Source: Celeribacter ethanolicus (lineage in GTDB: Bacteria > Pseudomonadota > Alphaproteobacteria > Rhodobacterales > Rhodobacteraceae). From it: a stretch of 64,000 bases of DNA. Shown here one piece after another: positions 43,820 through 53,177 of this stretch. A program made the position numbers and the translations under genes. The notes under the pieces are model-generated. The model was not told the DNA's origin. It made no database searches and worked only from the letters and a program-made list of their open reading frames with translations. Where the stretch lies: contig NZ_LRUC01000013.1 in the NCBI RefSeq assembly GCF_001550095.1, positions 94,030-158,029 on the forward strand, written 5' to 3'. Each line of letters begins with the position of its first letter. Position 1 is the first letter of the stretch.

Positions 43820-46279
43820 TCATTCTCTCGGCATCAGATGGGTGATGCCGACACCAGCCGCCCGCGCCAGTTCCGGGTCGAGGCTCATCGGTACATATTC
43901 GCCCCGCCGCCACAGCTCGCCCAGATCGTCATAGTGACGGCTCAAGGGATGGCCGGACTGGCCGGTGGCGGTGATGAAGACCGAACTGTCGGGATCGGCG
44001 AAATCGTAGACGCCCCGGTAGGCCGCGCCATGGACGTTGGCGAAAGGATCGGCGGGATCGCCGGAGGTGACGCCGCGCATCAGCGTGTTGTCGCCCCCCG
44101 AGGTCGATTGCCGGATATTCACCACCCACTTCAGGAAGGGCACATCGCCCAGCACAGGGTGATCGTGATGCGCCATATGCGCATCGCCCCAGCGTAGGCT
44201 TTCAAGATTCGTTGAATAATGCTCCCCGATCCACAACAGCGCATCGTCGAGCGCCATGCGTGCGATGTCGGTGCAGGTCTCGACAGGTGCCGACTGGATC
44301 ACGTCGCACCACGCAGACGCGCCGTCGATGTCGCGATAGACGCGTTCGATGAACAAGGGATCGACATGGGTGAAGCTGCGCGCCAGCGGCCCGATGTCGT
44401 CGCGGATGAGACGATCCTGAAGCGCCCGCATCCAGGCGTAGTAAATCAGCGGTTCCGGCAGGTGTTCGTTCATCTCGCCGTTCCATTCGGCCAGAAGTTC
44501 GAGTGCATGCTGGCGCTGGCGTTCTGGCGTGCCTTCGGGCGCGGCCTCGCCGGTGAACCACAGGTCCGCGCCGACGAGCGGCAACAGCGTGCGCGCGGCG
44601 GGGGAGACCACATCGTTCTGCACTTCGATGAAACTGTCGCGGGTGTGCACCTCGCGCGATTGCATCAGCCGGGTCCAGCGCTGCACCCGCTGGGTGTCGC
44701 CCCAGTGATAGGACAGGTGCTCGGGGAAGGGGGCCTCCACCGTCTTGTTGTTGGTGTTGCCGACAATGCCGGTCTCGCCGCCGGTGAACAGCGGCAGATC
44801 GTCGAAATCGCGCCAGCCCTGCCAGCGGTTGGTCTCGATCCAGCCCGGCGAGGGGATGCGGCCCTGCGACTGGTGGCGGGCGTCGCGCAGAGGCGCGCGG
44901 CCGATCACCTTCATCTGCACCCGGTCCGGGTCGGCCATGACGAGGTTGAGCGCCGGGGCGGCGAAATCGCGCGCCGCCTGCATCGCCTCGGTCAGGGTGT
45001 GGGCGTGATTGAGCGCCACAACGGCGGACATGGAACGGTCGTCGGAGACCAGCGCGGTCCAGGCGGCAGAGACCACATGGCCCGGCGGCGTGATCGTGTC
45101 GACGTCAAAGGCGGTGGCCGGCAGGACCGGGCCGTTTTCGGTCCATTGCAACGTCAGGGTGCGCGGCGCGGCATCCTTGATCTGAACGATCGAGGGCCGG
45201 GTGCGCATCGGTTTGAAGCCGTCGGGCGTGAGAACTTCGCTGGCATTGTCCGGGTTGAGTTGCTCGATATAGAGATCGGCGTCGTCGAGATAGGCGGCGG
45301 TGATGCCCCAGCCGAAATCCTCGCGCCGCCCGGAGACGATGGCGGGAATGCCGGGCACGGAGGCGCCGATCACCCCGCCGCTCGAAAGTTCGAGCCGCGC
45401 CAGATACCACGCGCCGGGGGCGGAAAACCCGAGATGCGGATCGTTGGCGAGAAGCGTCGAGCCGGAGGTCGAGCGCCCGGGGGCGGCGGCCCAGACGTTG
45501 GACGCGCCCGCAAGACCCGGCTTCGGGAAAGGCGACATGGCATATTGCGTGCCGGACGGCTGTTTGCCAGGGATGGCCTCCGGGAACAGGGTCGCATAGG
45601 AGGGCAAAAGGGCGGTGCCCGTGCCCGGCGCATCTGGCATCAGGTCGCGCAGACGTTCCTGCGGCAGCAAGAGCGAAGCTTGGGCGCGCAGCACCTCATT
45701 GGGGATTTGATCGGAGAGCTGGAAGGCCACGAGTTTCAGGATCGCAATTGAATCGGCGGGTTGCCAATAGGCGATCTCGTTCGGGAACAGGAAGAACTCC
45801 GGCGCACCGCGTCCGCGCGCGCCCTCGTTGACCTCGGCGATCCAGGCGTTGACGCCGCGGGCATAGGCCTCGAGCGCCGCCATGGCCTCGGGGCTCTGAA
45901 CCTGAGCAGAGGCCTGAGCCGCGTCGTAAATCCCCAGCCGCCGCATCAGCTCGTCGGTCTTGAATGTGCGCTCGCCGAACATCTCGGACAGTTTGCCCTG
46001 GGCTGTGCGGCGCAGGAGGATCATCTGGAACAGACGGTCCTGGGCATGGGCAAAGCCGAGCCCGTAATAGACATCCGTATCGGTGGTGCCAAAGATATGC
46101 GGTACGTTGGCGTTGTCGCGGGCGATTTCGACCGGGGCGGAAATCCCCGGCACCTCGTAATCGGCATCGTAATCCGGAAGCGAGCGCGCGGCGAGCCAAT
46201 AGGTCAGCCAGATGCCGAGGACGGTCAGAAGGACGAGGGCTGAGACAAGCTTCAGCAGAATGGAGAAAGTGCGGGCCAT
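43820..46279 (-). CDS. Penicillin acylase family Ntn-hydrolase
   Basis: This 819-residue precursor has an N-terminal signal/anchor helix (residues 8-30), an alpha-chain region and the autocatalytic cleavage point before Ser260 (GA|SNVWAAAPG). The beta chain follows with STLLANDPHLGF and later WTENGP. Such periplasmic enzymes cleave amides, including acyl-homoserine lactones and beta-lactam side chains, so quorum-signal quenching is a possible role (inference). The promoter would lie in the 104-base divergent gap before the dehydrogenase gene. Confidence 0.93.
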   Translation of the reverse strand: MARTFSILLKLVSALVLLTVLGIWLTYWLAARSLPDYDADYEVPGISAPVEIARDNANVPHIFGTTDTDVYYGLGFAHAQDRLFQMILLRRTAQGKLSEMFGERTFKTDELMRRLGIYDAAQASAQVQSPEAMAALEAYARGVNAWIAEVNEGARGRGAPEFFLFPNEIAYWQPADSIAILKLVAFQLSDQIPNEVLRAQASLLLPQERLRDLMPDAPGTGTALLPSYATLFPEAIPGKQPSGTQYAMSPFPKPGLAGASNVWAAAPGRSTSGSTLLANDPHLGFSAPGAWYLARLELSSGGVIGASVPGIPAIVSGRREDFGWGITAAYLDDADLYIEQLNPDNASEVLTPDGFKPMRTRPSIVQIKDAAPRTLTLQWTENGPVLPATAFDVDTITPPGHVVSAAWTALVSDDRSMSAVVALNHAHTLTEAMQAARDFAAPALNLVMADPDRVQMKVIGRAPLRDARHQSQGRIPSPGWIETNRWQGWRDFDDLPLFTGGETGIVGNTNNKTVEAPFPEHLSYHWGDTQRVQRWTRLMQSREVHTRDSFIEVQNDVVSPAARTLLPLVGADLWFTGEAAPEGTPERQRQHALELLAEWNGEMNEHLPEPLIYYAWMRALQDRLIRDDIGPLARSFTHVDPLFIERVYRDIDGASAWCDVIQSAPVETCTDIARMALDDALLWIGEHYSTNLESLRWGDAHMAHHDHPVLGDVPFLKWVVNIRQSTSGGDNTLMRGVTSGDPADPFANVHGAAYRGVYDFADPDSSVFITATGQSGHPLSRHYDDLGELWRRGEYVPMSLDPELARAAGVGITHLMPRE

Positions 46280-46383
46280 GGGCGGGGCAGACCTATCGGA
46301 TGTGCGCGAATGGATGTTGACGCGGGGCCGCGAGCGGCTACGGTTTGCGCCGTTAAATCACATCCGGCGGAGAGGGAAAAGCC

Positions 46384-47256
46384 ATGGCAAAAGTCACATT
46401 CTTGGGGTTGGGAGTCATGGGGTCCCCGATGGCGGGCCATCTCGAAGCCAAAGGCCATGACGTGACGGTTTACAACCGCACCACGGCCAAGGCCGAAGCC
46501 TGGGCTGCGGCGCACAAAGGCGGGTTCGCCGCCACACCGCGCGAGGCGGTAGAGGGGGCCGCTTTCGTGATGGCCTGTGTCGGCAACGACGACGATCTGC
46601 GCTCCGTCTGCCTTGGGCCCGACGGGGCCTTTGCCGGAATGAGCGCCGGCTCGGTGTTTGTCGATCACACCACGGTTTCGGCGAAAGTGACGCGCGAACT
46701 GGCTGCCGTGGCCGCTGAAAACGGTATCGGCTATGTCGATGCGCCGGTGTCGGGCGGTCAGGCGGGGGCGGAAAACGGTGTGCTTTCGGTGATGTGCGGC
46801 GGGACGGAAGAGGATTATGCCAAGGCCGAACCGATCATGGCCGCCTATGGCCGCACTGTGAAACGGTTGGGCGAAGTGGGTATGGGCCAGACCGCCAAGA
46901 TGTGCAACCAGATCTGTATCGCCGGGCTGGTGCAGGGGCTCTCCGAAGCGCTTTTGCTGGCGGAAAACTCCGGTCTCGATGGCGAAGCGCTGGTCGAGGT
47001 GATCGCGGGCGGCGCGGCCGGGTCGTGGCAGATGGTGAACCGCCACAAGACCATGCTGGCGGGCGAGTACGAACACGGGTTCGCGGTCGACTGGATGCGC
47101 AAGGATCTGGCGATCTGTCTGGAGGCGGGCGAGGAAACCGGCACGCCGATGCCGGTCACGGCTCTTGTAGATCAGTTCTACAAGGATGTGCAGACCATGG
47201 GCGGCGGGCGTTGGGATACGTCCTCGCTGATGGCGCGACTGAAAGCGTTCAAGTGA
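46384..47256 (+). CDS. NAD(P)-dependent oxidoreductase, 3-hydroxyisobutyrate dehydrogenase family
   Basis: This 290-residue beta-hydroxyacid dehydrogenase has the Rossmann motif GLGVMGSPMAGHL at the N-terminus, the substrate signature DAPVSGGQAGAENG near residue 120, and the catalytic lysine in GMGQTAKMCNQ near residue 171. Candidates include 2-hydroxy-3-oxopropionate reductase and 3-hydroxyisobutyrate or glyoxylate/succinic-semialdehyde reductases; the sequence does not decide. A long hairpin overlaps its stop codon. Confidence 0.92.
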   Translation: MAKVTFLGLGVMGSPMAGHLEAKGHDVTVYNRTTAKAEAWAAAHKGGFAATPREAVEGAAFVMACVGNDDDLRSVCLGPDGAFAGMSAGSVFVDHTTVSAKVTRELAAVAAENGIGYVDAPVSGGQAGAENGVLSVMCGGTEEDYAKAEPIMAAYGRTVKRLGEVGMGQTAKMCNQICIAGLVQGLSEALLLAENSGLDGEALVEVIAGGAAGSWQMVNRHKTMLAGEYEHGFAVDWMRKDLAICLEAGEETGTPMPVTALVDQFYKDVQTMGGGRWDTSSLMARLKAFK

Positions 47257-47311
47257 GTATTTGCGGCAGCAAAGGAGACGCAATCGGGTTTCCTTTGCTG
47301 TGAAAATACTC
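47255..47311 (+). other. Long imperfect hairpin at the end of the dehydrogenase gene
   Basis: Two nested arm pairs are present: GAGTATTT (47255-47262) with AAATACTC (47304-47311), and CAGCAAAGGA (47267-47276) with TCCTTTGCTG (47291-47300). They are separated by small internal loops, with a 14-base terminal loop. The left arm begins inside the TGA stop. No T run follows; a transcript-end stabiliser or repeated genomic element is possible. Confidence 0.65.
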
Positions 47312-47381
47312 AAATCGGAAGCCCTTTCCCAAGGGGCGGCGTTGCTGTTATAAGGCCTTTCGATCAAAAGGACTCTGAGTG

Positions 47382-48086
47382 ATGGCCGACAAGAAGACTT
47401 CCGGGCGTGGGGCACGTGATTTGCGGGTGAAGGTGAAGTCTGCGCGCGGGCGCAAGCTGTCGTCGACCCGTTGGCTGGAGCGGCAACTCAACGATCCTTA
47501 TGTGAAGCGCGCCAAGCTTGAAGGCTATCGCGGGCGCGCGGCGTTCAAAATTCTTGAGTTGGACGACAAGTTCCGCTTTCTCGTGCCGGGCGCGCGGGTG
47601 GTCGATCTCGGCTGTGCGCCGGGGGGCTGGTGTCAGGTGGCCGTCAAACGGGTCAATGCGCTTGGCGAGAAGAGCGGCAAGAAGATCGGCACCGTGTTGG
47701 GGGTCGACTTGCAGGAGGTCGAACCGATTGCCGGGGCTCAGACCTATCAGCTTGATTTCATGTCCGATGATGCGGACGAGCAGGTGAAAGAATGGCTCGG
47801 TGGTCCGGCGGATGTGGTGATGTCGGATATGGCGGCGGCCTCGTCCGGCCACAAGCAGACCGACCACCTTCGGATCATCGCGCTGTGCGAAGCGGCGGCC
47901 TATCTGGCGTTTGACGTGCTGACCCCGGGCGGGACCTTTGTGGCGAAAGTGCTTGCGGGGGGCGCTGAGGGTGATCTCCAGAAGCTGTTGAAGCAGAAAT
48001 TCGAGAAGGTGGTGAATATGAAGCCGCCGGCCTCGCGCTCCGACAGTTCCGAGAAATTCGTGGTCGCCACGGGGTTCCGGGGCTGA
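47382..48086 (+). CDS. rlmE: 23S rRNA 2'-O-ribose methyltransferase RlmE
   Basis: This 234-residue methyltransferase (FtsJ/RrmJ) modifies U2552 of 23S rRNA. SAM-binding [13 protein letters not shown] is near residue 75. The catalytic K-D-K-E set is visible in [32 protein letters not shown] and [12 protein letters not shown] 47382 with AAAAGGA upstream is chosen over a GTG one codon earlier. The mutarotase-like gene overlaps its stop by one base. Confidence 0.95.
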   Translation: MADKKTSGRGARDLRVKVKSARGRKLSSTRWLERQLNDPYVKRAKLEGYRGRAAFKILELDDKFRFLVPGARVVDLGCAPGGWCQVAVKRVNALGEKSGKKIGTVLGVDLQEVEPIAGAQTYQLDFMSDDADEQVKEWLGGPADVVMSDMAAASSGHKQTDHLRIIALCEAAAYLAFDVLTPGGTFVAKVLAGGAEGDLQKLLKQKFEKVVNMKPPASRSDSSEKFVVATGFRG

Positions 48087-49150
48087 TGGAGCGCTGGCTG
48101 CGTCTTCGGGCGGGGCCGCTCGCTCTGGCCTTCGACCCCGAGGTCGGCAATATCCGGCGTTTTACGGTCGACGGGCGCGAGATTTTTCATACCGCGCATT
48201 GGGTCGGCACGCCTGCGGCTGAGGCCGCTGGGTCTGTGATCGACGCGCATCTGGCGGGGGATTTTCTCGCCGCCCCCTTTGGCACATCCGATCTGGTGAG
48301 CGATCCGCCGCATGGCTGGAGTGCCAATTCGCGCTGGCATCCGGTGGTGCGGGCGGAGGATGGGGCCTGCGCTGTGATGAGACTGGCGCTCGAACGCGAG
48401 GTGATGGGAGCGCGGCTCACCAAGGAGTTGCGGTTCTGTCAGGGCCATCCGGTGCTGTATCAGCGCCATGTGATCGCGGGCGGCGAAGGGGGACTGACCT
48501 TTGCACATCATCCGATGTTTCGGGTGTCGCCGGGGGATCACATCGCCTATTCGCCAAAACGTGCGGCGGTGACCAACGATCCGCTGGAACCCGCGCATGT
48601 TCTGGCCCCCTGGGCGCGGAGCGAGGATGTGACACGGTTTCCCTCCGTCTCAGGCGGCACGGTGGATCTGACGCATTATCCGCGAGAGAGCGGGCATGAG
48701 GATTTCATCACGCTGATCGAGGCGGACAGCGGGGGGATCGGCTGGACCGCGGTGTCGCGCGCCGCGCAAGGTGACATCGTCGTGGTGCTGAAAGACAGCC
48801 GGGTGATGCCGGTCACCATGCTTTGGGTTTCCAACGGCGGACGAGGCTATGCGCCCTGGGAGGGGCGGCACGACGGGGTTTTGGGCATCGAGGACGGGTG
48901 CGCGGCAGGCGCCGAGGGGCATCGCGCCGCCTTGGGGAATAATGCGGTGGCGCGCGAAGGCGTGGCCAGCTCGGTCTCGTTGCGACCAGAGGGGCGGCTC
49001 ATCCTGCGCCATGCCATCGCGGTGCTGGACCGGCCCGAGGGCTGGCGTGGCGCGGCGGGGGTGCGTGTCGGGGCGGACCGGCTGACGGTCGAGGGCATCG
49101 GCGGAGGATCGCTTGCAGTGCCTTTCGACGGGACTTATTTCTCAGTCTGA
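48086..49150 (+). CDS. Galactose mutarotase-like conserved protein
   Basis: This 354-residue protein appears to be a beta-sandwich of the galactose-mutarotase-like superfamily. It opens with a hydrophobic N-terminus (GPLALAFDPEVGNIRRFTVDGREI), and has LTKELRFCQGHPVLYQRHVI and LWVSNGGRGYAPWEGRHDGVLGIEDGCA further on. The catalytic residues of true aldose 1-epimerases are not clearly conserved, so the reaction is unknown. It is translationally coupled to rlmE (TGATG). Confidence 0.7.
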   Translation: MERWLRLRAGPLALAFDPEVGNIRRFTVDGREIFHTAHWVGTPAAEAAGSVIDAHLAGDFLAAPFGTSDLVSDPPHGWSANSRWHPVVRAEDGACAVMRLALEREVMGARLTKELRFCQGHPVLYQRHVIAGGEGGLTFAHHPMFRVSPGDHIAYSPKRAAVTNDPLEPAHVLAPWARSEDVTRFPSVSGGTVDLTHYPRESGHEDFITLIEADSGGIGWTAVSRAAQGDIVVVLKDSRVMPVTMLWVSNGGRGYAPWEGRHDGVLGIEDGCAAGAEGHRAALGNNAVAREGVASSVSLRPEGRLILRHAIAVLDRPEGWRGAAGVRVGADRLTVEGIGGGSLAVPFDGTYFSV

Positions 49151-49161
49151 GATATACCTTT

Positions 49162-49175
49162 CTGACACAGATCAA
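49162..49175 (+). promoter_or_regulatory. Possible FNR/NnrR-type site upstream of the Rrf2 gene
   Basis: CTGACACAGATCAA has a perfect right half (ATCAA) and a 3/5 left half compared with TTGAT-N4-ATCAA. It lies 71 bases before the chosen Rrf2 start. This is a weak pattern match. Confidence 0.25.
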
Positions 49176-49245
49176 CGTCGGGGCGGCGCGGAGCGCTCTA
49201 ACGTGGTTGGAATTTGTGTCATTCGAGATGGAGTACGAACCGCAG

Positions 49246-49734
49246 ATGCGTCTGACGATCCGAACCAATCTGGCCATGCGTGTGCTGATGGCCTGCGCCG
49301 TGAACGAGGGTCATATGATCCGCCGGGCGGGCATTGCCAAGGCGGCGAACGCCTCGGAAAACCATCTGGCGCAGGTGGTGCATCTTCTGGCGACCGGGGG
49401 ATATATCGAGACGACGCGCGGGCGCGCAGGTGGTATCGTTCTGGCGCGTGCGCCGGATCAGATTTCTCTGGGCGAGGTGATGCGGCATTTCGAGGCGGGC
49501 GTGCCTTTTGCCGAATGTTTCGCGGATGGGGCCAACACCTGTCCGTTACAGGCAGTCTGTCGTTTGCGGGTCGCGCTCACTGCCGCGCTCGAGGCGTTTT
49601 ACGGCGTGCTCGACGAGATGACCCTGCAGGATCTGGTGGCGGACAACGCCGGGCTCGATGCGCTTTTGTCCCTGCCGCAGCCGGACATGATGATGCCGGA
49701 GGGTGGCTGTGTGCAGCTCCGCCGGGTGAACTGA
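49246..49734 (+). CDS. Rrf2 family iron-sulfur regulator, RirA/NsrR-like
   Basis: This 162-residue regulator has the Rrf2 winged helix (MRLTIRTNLAMRVL; AKAANASENHLAQVVHLL; the wing TTRGRAGGI). Three cysteines at 91, 99 and 105 in CFADGANTCPLQAVC would ligate a [4Fe-4S] cluster. The C-x7-C-x5-C spacing is as in RirA, whereas NsrR usually has a shorter first gap. It therefore senses iron or nitric oxide. The start at 49246 gives the standard family N-terminus; the frame is open from TTG 49207 without a ribosome binding site. It is convergent with an MFS gene. Confidence 0.87.
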   Translation: MRLTIRTNLAMRVLMACAVNEGHMIRRAGIAKAANASENHLAQVVHLLATGGYIETTRGRAGGIVLARAPDQISLGEVMRHFEAGVPFAECFADGANTCPLQAVCRLRVALTAALEAFYGVLDEMTLQDLVADNAGLDALLSLPQPDMMMPEGGCVQLRRVN

Positions 49735-49746
49735 GACGGCGGCCCT

Positions 49747-50952
49747 CTAGCGCAGATGCGGCTGGTCGGGTTCGCGCAGGGTGAACACCAGCAGCGCGGC
49801 GAGACCAAGGCAGATCGGTACGGAGGCGAGCGCCAGCGCGTGCTTGCCGCCCGTGAGATCGAGAAGCCAGCCGACCAGCGGCTGGAACACCAGAGCCGCA
49901 CCGATGCCGATCATGTTGACGAAAGCGGTGACTGTGCCGACCGTGCTCTGGTCCTGACCTTCCTTGGCCATGGCGAAGGTGAGCATCTGTACGCCGCAGA
50001 ACAGCCCCCCGAGAAACAGCGCTGTGGCGATGAGCCAGAAGTTGTCGATGGGGGTGAAAATGACGGCGGCCCAGGCCAGTGTCGCCGCCACGGCGCCGCC
50101 GAAAACGATCCATTTGCGATGGCCCAGGGCGTCCGACACGGCGCCCCAGAGCACCGATCCCGCCGCCATGCCCCAGAACACCATGGACACGGCGGTTTCC
50201 GCCGAAACGGCGGAGAGCGCGTGATCGGCGGTCAGTTCCTCATTGCCCCAGAGCCCGCCATAGACGTTGATCGGCATGTAGATCAGCGCGCCCACGAGGG
50301 AGATCAGCCAGACCTGTGGGCTCTTGACGATCTGGCGCAGGGGACCGAGAGGGGTGGCGTGGGTTTCCGTGTCGCCGGCCGAGGGCGCGTCGCGGTAGAA
50401 CAGCAGCGCGAGCAGGAAAATCCCGCCCCCGACCGCGCCGATGCCGAGAAAACTCGGACGCCAGCCTGCGGTTTCGGTCAGCGCGGTGAGCCAGACCACA
50501 CCGATTGCGGTGCCGATCATGCCGACCGCATTGACGATGCCGGACAAGAGCGCGAAGCGGGCGGGGGCGAACCAGTGGTTGACCGCATAAAGCGCGCTGA
50601 CGAAGGCGAAAGACGCCCCGAACCCGGTCATCAGCCGCCCGATCCCGGCGACCTCGACATTGGGGGCGGCGCCGACGAGCGCGATGCCACCGGCACAGAA
50701 CGCGATGGCCGGTACGACGAAACGCCGCGCGCCCCAGCGATCGAGCAACAGCCCGACGACGATCTGCATCGGTGCGTAAACCCAGAAGAACAGCGAAGAA
50801 AACACTCCGAGCTCGGCGCTCGACAGGGTGAGGTCGCGGGTGATTGCCGCGGTGGCGGTCGAGGGCGAGATGCGGGCGACGAATTCGAACAGGAAGAACA
50901 GGGTGCCGATGGACAGGGCGAGGATGGCGTGACGGGCTCTGGCGGTTGACAT
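49747..50952 (-). CDS. MFS transporter
   Basis: This 401-residue inner-membrane carrier has twelve predicted helices. The MFS loop motif is visible between helices 2 and 3 (GLLLDRWGARRFVVPA), and RLMTGFGASFAFVSALYAVNHWF marks helix 4. The general resemblance is to anion/sugar-acid or nitrate-type MFS members, but no subgroup can be fixed. Its start is divergent from the FAH-family gene. Confidence 0.9.
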   Translation of the reverse strand: MSTARARHAILALSIGTLFFLFEFVARISPSTATAAITRDLTLSSAELGVFSSLFFWVYAPMQIVVGLLLDRWGARRFVVPAIAFCAGGIALVGAAPNVEVAGIGRLMTGFGASFAFVSALYAVNHWFAPARFALLSGIVNAVGMIGTAIGVVWLTALTETAGWRPSFLGIGAVGGGIFLLALLFYRDAPSAGDTETHATPLGPLRQIVKSPQVWLISLVGALIYMPINVYGGLWGNEELTADHALSAVSAETAVSMVFWGMAAGSVLWGAVSDALGHRKWIVFGGAVAATLAWAAVIFTPIDNFWLIATALFLGGLFCGVQMLTFAMAKEGQDQSTVGTVTAFVNMIGIGAALVFQPLVGWLLDLTGGKHALALASVPICLGLAALLVFTLREPDQPHLR

Positions 50953-51111
50953 GGGCGCTCCGGATTGTTTGCGCTCTACATTCGCGATTTGTCCTTGGGT
51001 GACAAGAGCGGCGGAACTGGAAAACGATCACAAGACGGAGGGCGACGAGGATTGCGGCTTAACATGCCGGGCGGGAGGGGGCATGAAGGAGCAAAGCAAA
51101 GGAGAGGGCTT

Positions 51112-51951
51112 ATGAAACTGGTACGTTTTGGCGAGGCGGGGGAAGAGAAACCCGGGGTGATCGACGGTAAGGGACGACTGCGGGATCTGTCGGATCATGT
51201 GCATGACATTGCGGGGGGGCAGCTTGCGCGGCTGGGTGAAATTTCCCGGCTGGATCTCGATGCCCTGCCGGTGGTGAGCGAGGAGGTGCGGTATGGCCCC
51301 TGCGTCGGCGGTGTCGGTAAATTCATCTGCATCGGGCTCAATTACGCCGATCACGCCGCCGAAAGCGGTATGGCGCTGCCGGAGGAGCCGGTGATCTTCG
51401 CGAAATATACCTCGGCAATCTGTGGCCCGAACGACCCGATCCTGATACCTCGCGGCGCGGAAAAGGTCGACTGGGAGGTCGAACTGGGCTTGGTGATCGG
51501 CAAGCCCGCGAAATATGTCTCGGAAGAGGACGCGCTCGATCATCTGGCGGGCTATTGCCTGATCAACGACGTGTCAGAGCGCAGCTATCAGCTTGAACGC
51601 GCGGGGCAATGGTCCAAGGGCAAATCCTCGGACAATTTCGGACCGGTGGGGCCGTGGCTCGTGACGCCGGACGAGATCGCGGATGCGGACGCGCTCGACA
51701 TGTGGCTGGAGGTCAATGGCGAACGCATGCAGGAGGGGACGACCGCGACGATGGTCTTCAAACCGGCGGCGCTGATTTCCTACCTGTCGCAGTTCTTCAC
51801 GCTACAGCCGGGCGACATCATTTCCACCGGTACGCCCGCGGGCGTCGGCATGGGGATGGCCCCGCAACGGTTCCTGCGGGACGGAGACGTGGTGACGCTC
51901 GGCATCGAGGGGCTCGGCGAGCAGCGACAGCTTTGTGTGGCGGACGCGTGA
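51112..51951 (+). CDS. Fumarylacetoacetate hydrolase family protein
   Basis: This 279-residue protein has the FAH fold. It shows CIGLNYADHAAESG, PVIFAKYTSAICGPNDPI, the metal ligands in DWEVELGLVIGK (D-x-E-x-E), and STGTPAGVGMG near the C-terminus. Members of this size include 2,4-diketo-3-deoxy-fuconate/rhamnonate hydrolases and related acylpyruvases. The ATG at 51112 has AAAGGAGAGGG upstream. The MFS carrier is divergent from it, so a shared sugar-acid pathway is possible (inference). Confidence 0.92.
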   Translation: MKLVRFGEAGEEKPGVIDGKGRLRDLSDHVHDIAGGQLARLGEISRLDLDALPVVSEEVRYGPCVGGVGKFICIGLNYADHAAESGMALPEEPVIFAKYTSAICGPNDPILIPRGAEKVDWEVELGLVIGKPAKYVSEEDALDHLAGYCLINDVSERSYQLERAGQWSKGKSSDNFGPVGPWLVTPDEIADADALDMWLEVNGERMQEGTTATMVFKPAALISYLSQFFTLQPGDIISTGTPAGVGMGMAPQRFLRDGDVVTLGIEGLGEQRQLCVADA

Positions 51952-51974
51952 TCGACCGAACCCGATAGGCGTTC

Positions 51975-53177
51975 TCAGACCTCGATCAGAGCCTGAAGCG
52001 TGCGGCTGCGGCCCTCTGCCGCCGCGCGCGTTTCGGCCAGCACGAACCCGGTGCACAGGCTCACCCCGTCGGCGGCGGGCAGGAGTGTGCCGTCGAGCAG
52101 CCGCGTCGGCACGAACCATCCGTCCGCGATGGGCCCCCTGATGCGTGTGATCAGGTCGGGCATTGAGCGGCGCGTCGTGCCGGAAAAGGACAGGCTGACC
52201 GGCAGCCCGCTGCGCATCGCCGCCGCGCGGTGCAGCAGGATTTGCGGGGTGGAGGAGTTGAAGCGGAAATTCGGGTCGAAGACGATCAGCCGCCCGTCGT
52301 CGGTCTGGCCGATGTCCAGGCCGCAGACTCCGAGAAAGCCCTGCCTGCGGGCCGCGTCGGCGACACTCAGAGCAAGCGCATGACCCGCCTCGGGATAGGG
52401 CGTATCCGGGTCGATGACGCTGCCCGATTGGCGCGCCGGAGCGGAGAAGGTCTGTTCGGCGGCGCCGAGCAGTTGCACGGTCTCCGGGGTGACCGCGAGA
52501 TTGACGCACCAGCAGTGGCGCACGGTCATGGCGTCCTCGACGATCACGGTCTCGATGCCCTGAGCGAGGAAGGCGGCGCGCGCCTCGGCCAGTTGCCCGG
52601 CGGTGCCGCAAGGATGCACCGCATAGCCCCAGCCGGTGGCCTCTTCACCGCCAGCCTTGAGATAGACGGGCAGGGCGATCTCCCCGCGCAGCGCTGCGGT
52701 CGGGTAGGTTTGCCGTGACGCAAGCGCCTCGGGCGGCACGAGACCGGGCAGGGCGGTCTTGCTGTTGAGACGGGCCCAGAGCGCGGGCGGCACCAGATGC
52801 GCCGCATCGGCAAACCGTCCGGCACGCAGCGGGTAGGGCCAGAACAGCGCCCGGCCCTCGGCGACCAGCCGTTCGGCGTGGGCTTCGGCCTCCGCCCGGG
52901 TTTCGTAGCGATGCATCTCCTCGGTGATCGACAGGCCCGCCTCGGTGAGACAGTCCAGAATTTCATCCGTGGTGCCGCTGATGTGGCGCACGGTCGCCCG
53001 CGTGCCCAGCAGGCCGAGCAGGAGCGTCGTCACCGCATCGAGATTGACCGGCGTATAGCCCAGCATTCGGGTCTGTTCGAGATCGGTGCGGGCCATATAG
53101 GCGGCATGCGCGGGGCAGAGCACAGCCTCTTGTCCGCTGAGCGTGAGCGGGGGCAGGGCGGGGAGCTCGGCTGTCAT
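51975..53177 (-). CDS. ATP-grasp-type ligase, gene B of pair
   Basis: This 400-residue protein has the ATP-grasp pattern in its C-terminal two thirds. The ATP-lysine strand is PVYLKAGGEE (171-180), and the hinge VIVED is at 211-215. The metal-binding end is GLDIGQTDDGRLIVFDPNFRFN (286-307), with Asp301 and Asn303 where families have Glu and Asn. The N-terminal 130 residues include NLDAVTTLLLGLLGTRATV. It may join a carboxylate to an amine, thiol or amino acid. The start overlaps the stop of the partner gene (ATGA). No named family is recognised; confidence in the fold is moderate. Confidence 0.68.
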   Translation of the reverse strand: MTAELPALPPLTLSGQEAVLCPAHAAYMARTDLEQTRMLGYTPVNLDAVTTLLLGLLGTRATVRHISGTTDEILDCLTEAGLSITEEMHRYETRAEAEAHAERLVAEGRALFWPYPLRAGRFADAAHLVPPALWARLNSKTALPGLVPPEALASRQTYPTAALRGEIALPVYLKAGGEEATGWGYAVHPCGTAGQLAEARAAFLAQGIETVIVEDAMTVRHCWCVNLAVTPETVQLLGAAEQTFSAPARQSGSVIDPDTPYPEAGHALALSVADAARRQGFLGVCGLDIGQTDDGRLIVFDPNFRFNSSTPQILLHRAAAMRSGLPVSLSFSGTTRRSMPDLITRIRGPIADGWFVPTRLLDGTLLPAADGVSLCTGFVLAETRAAAEGRSRTLQALIEV

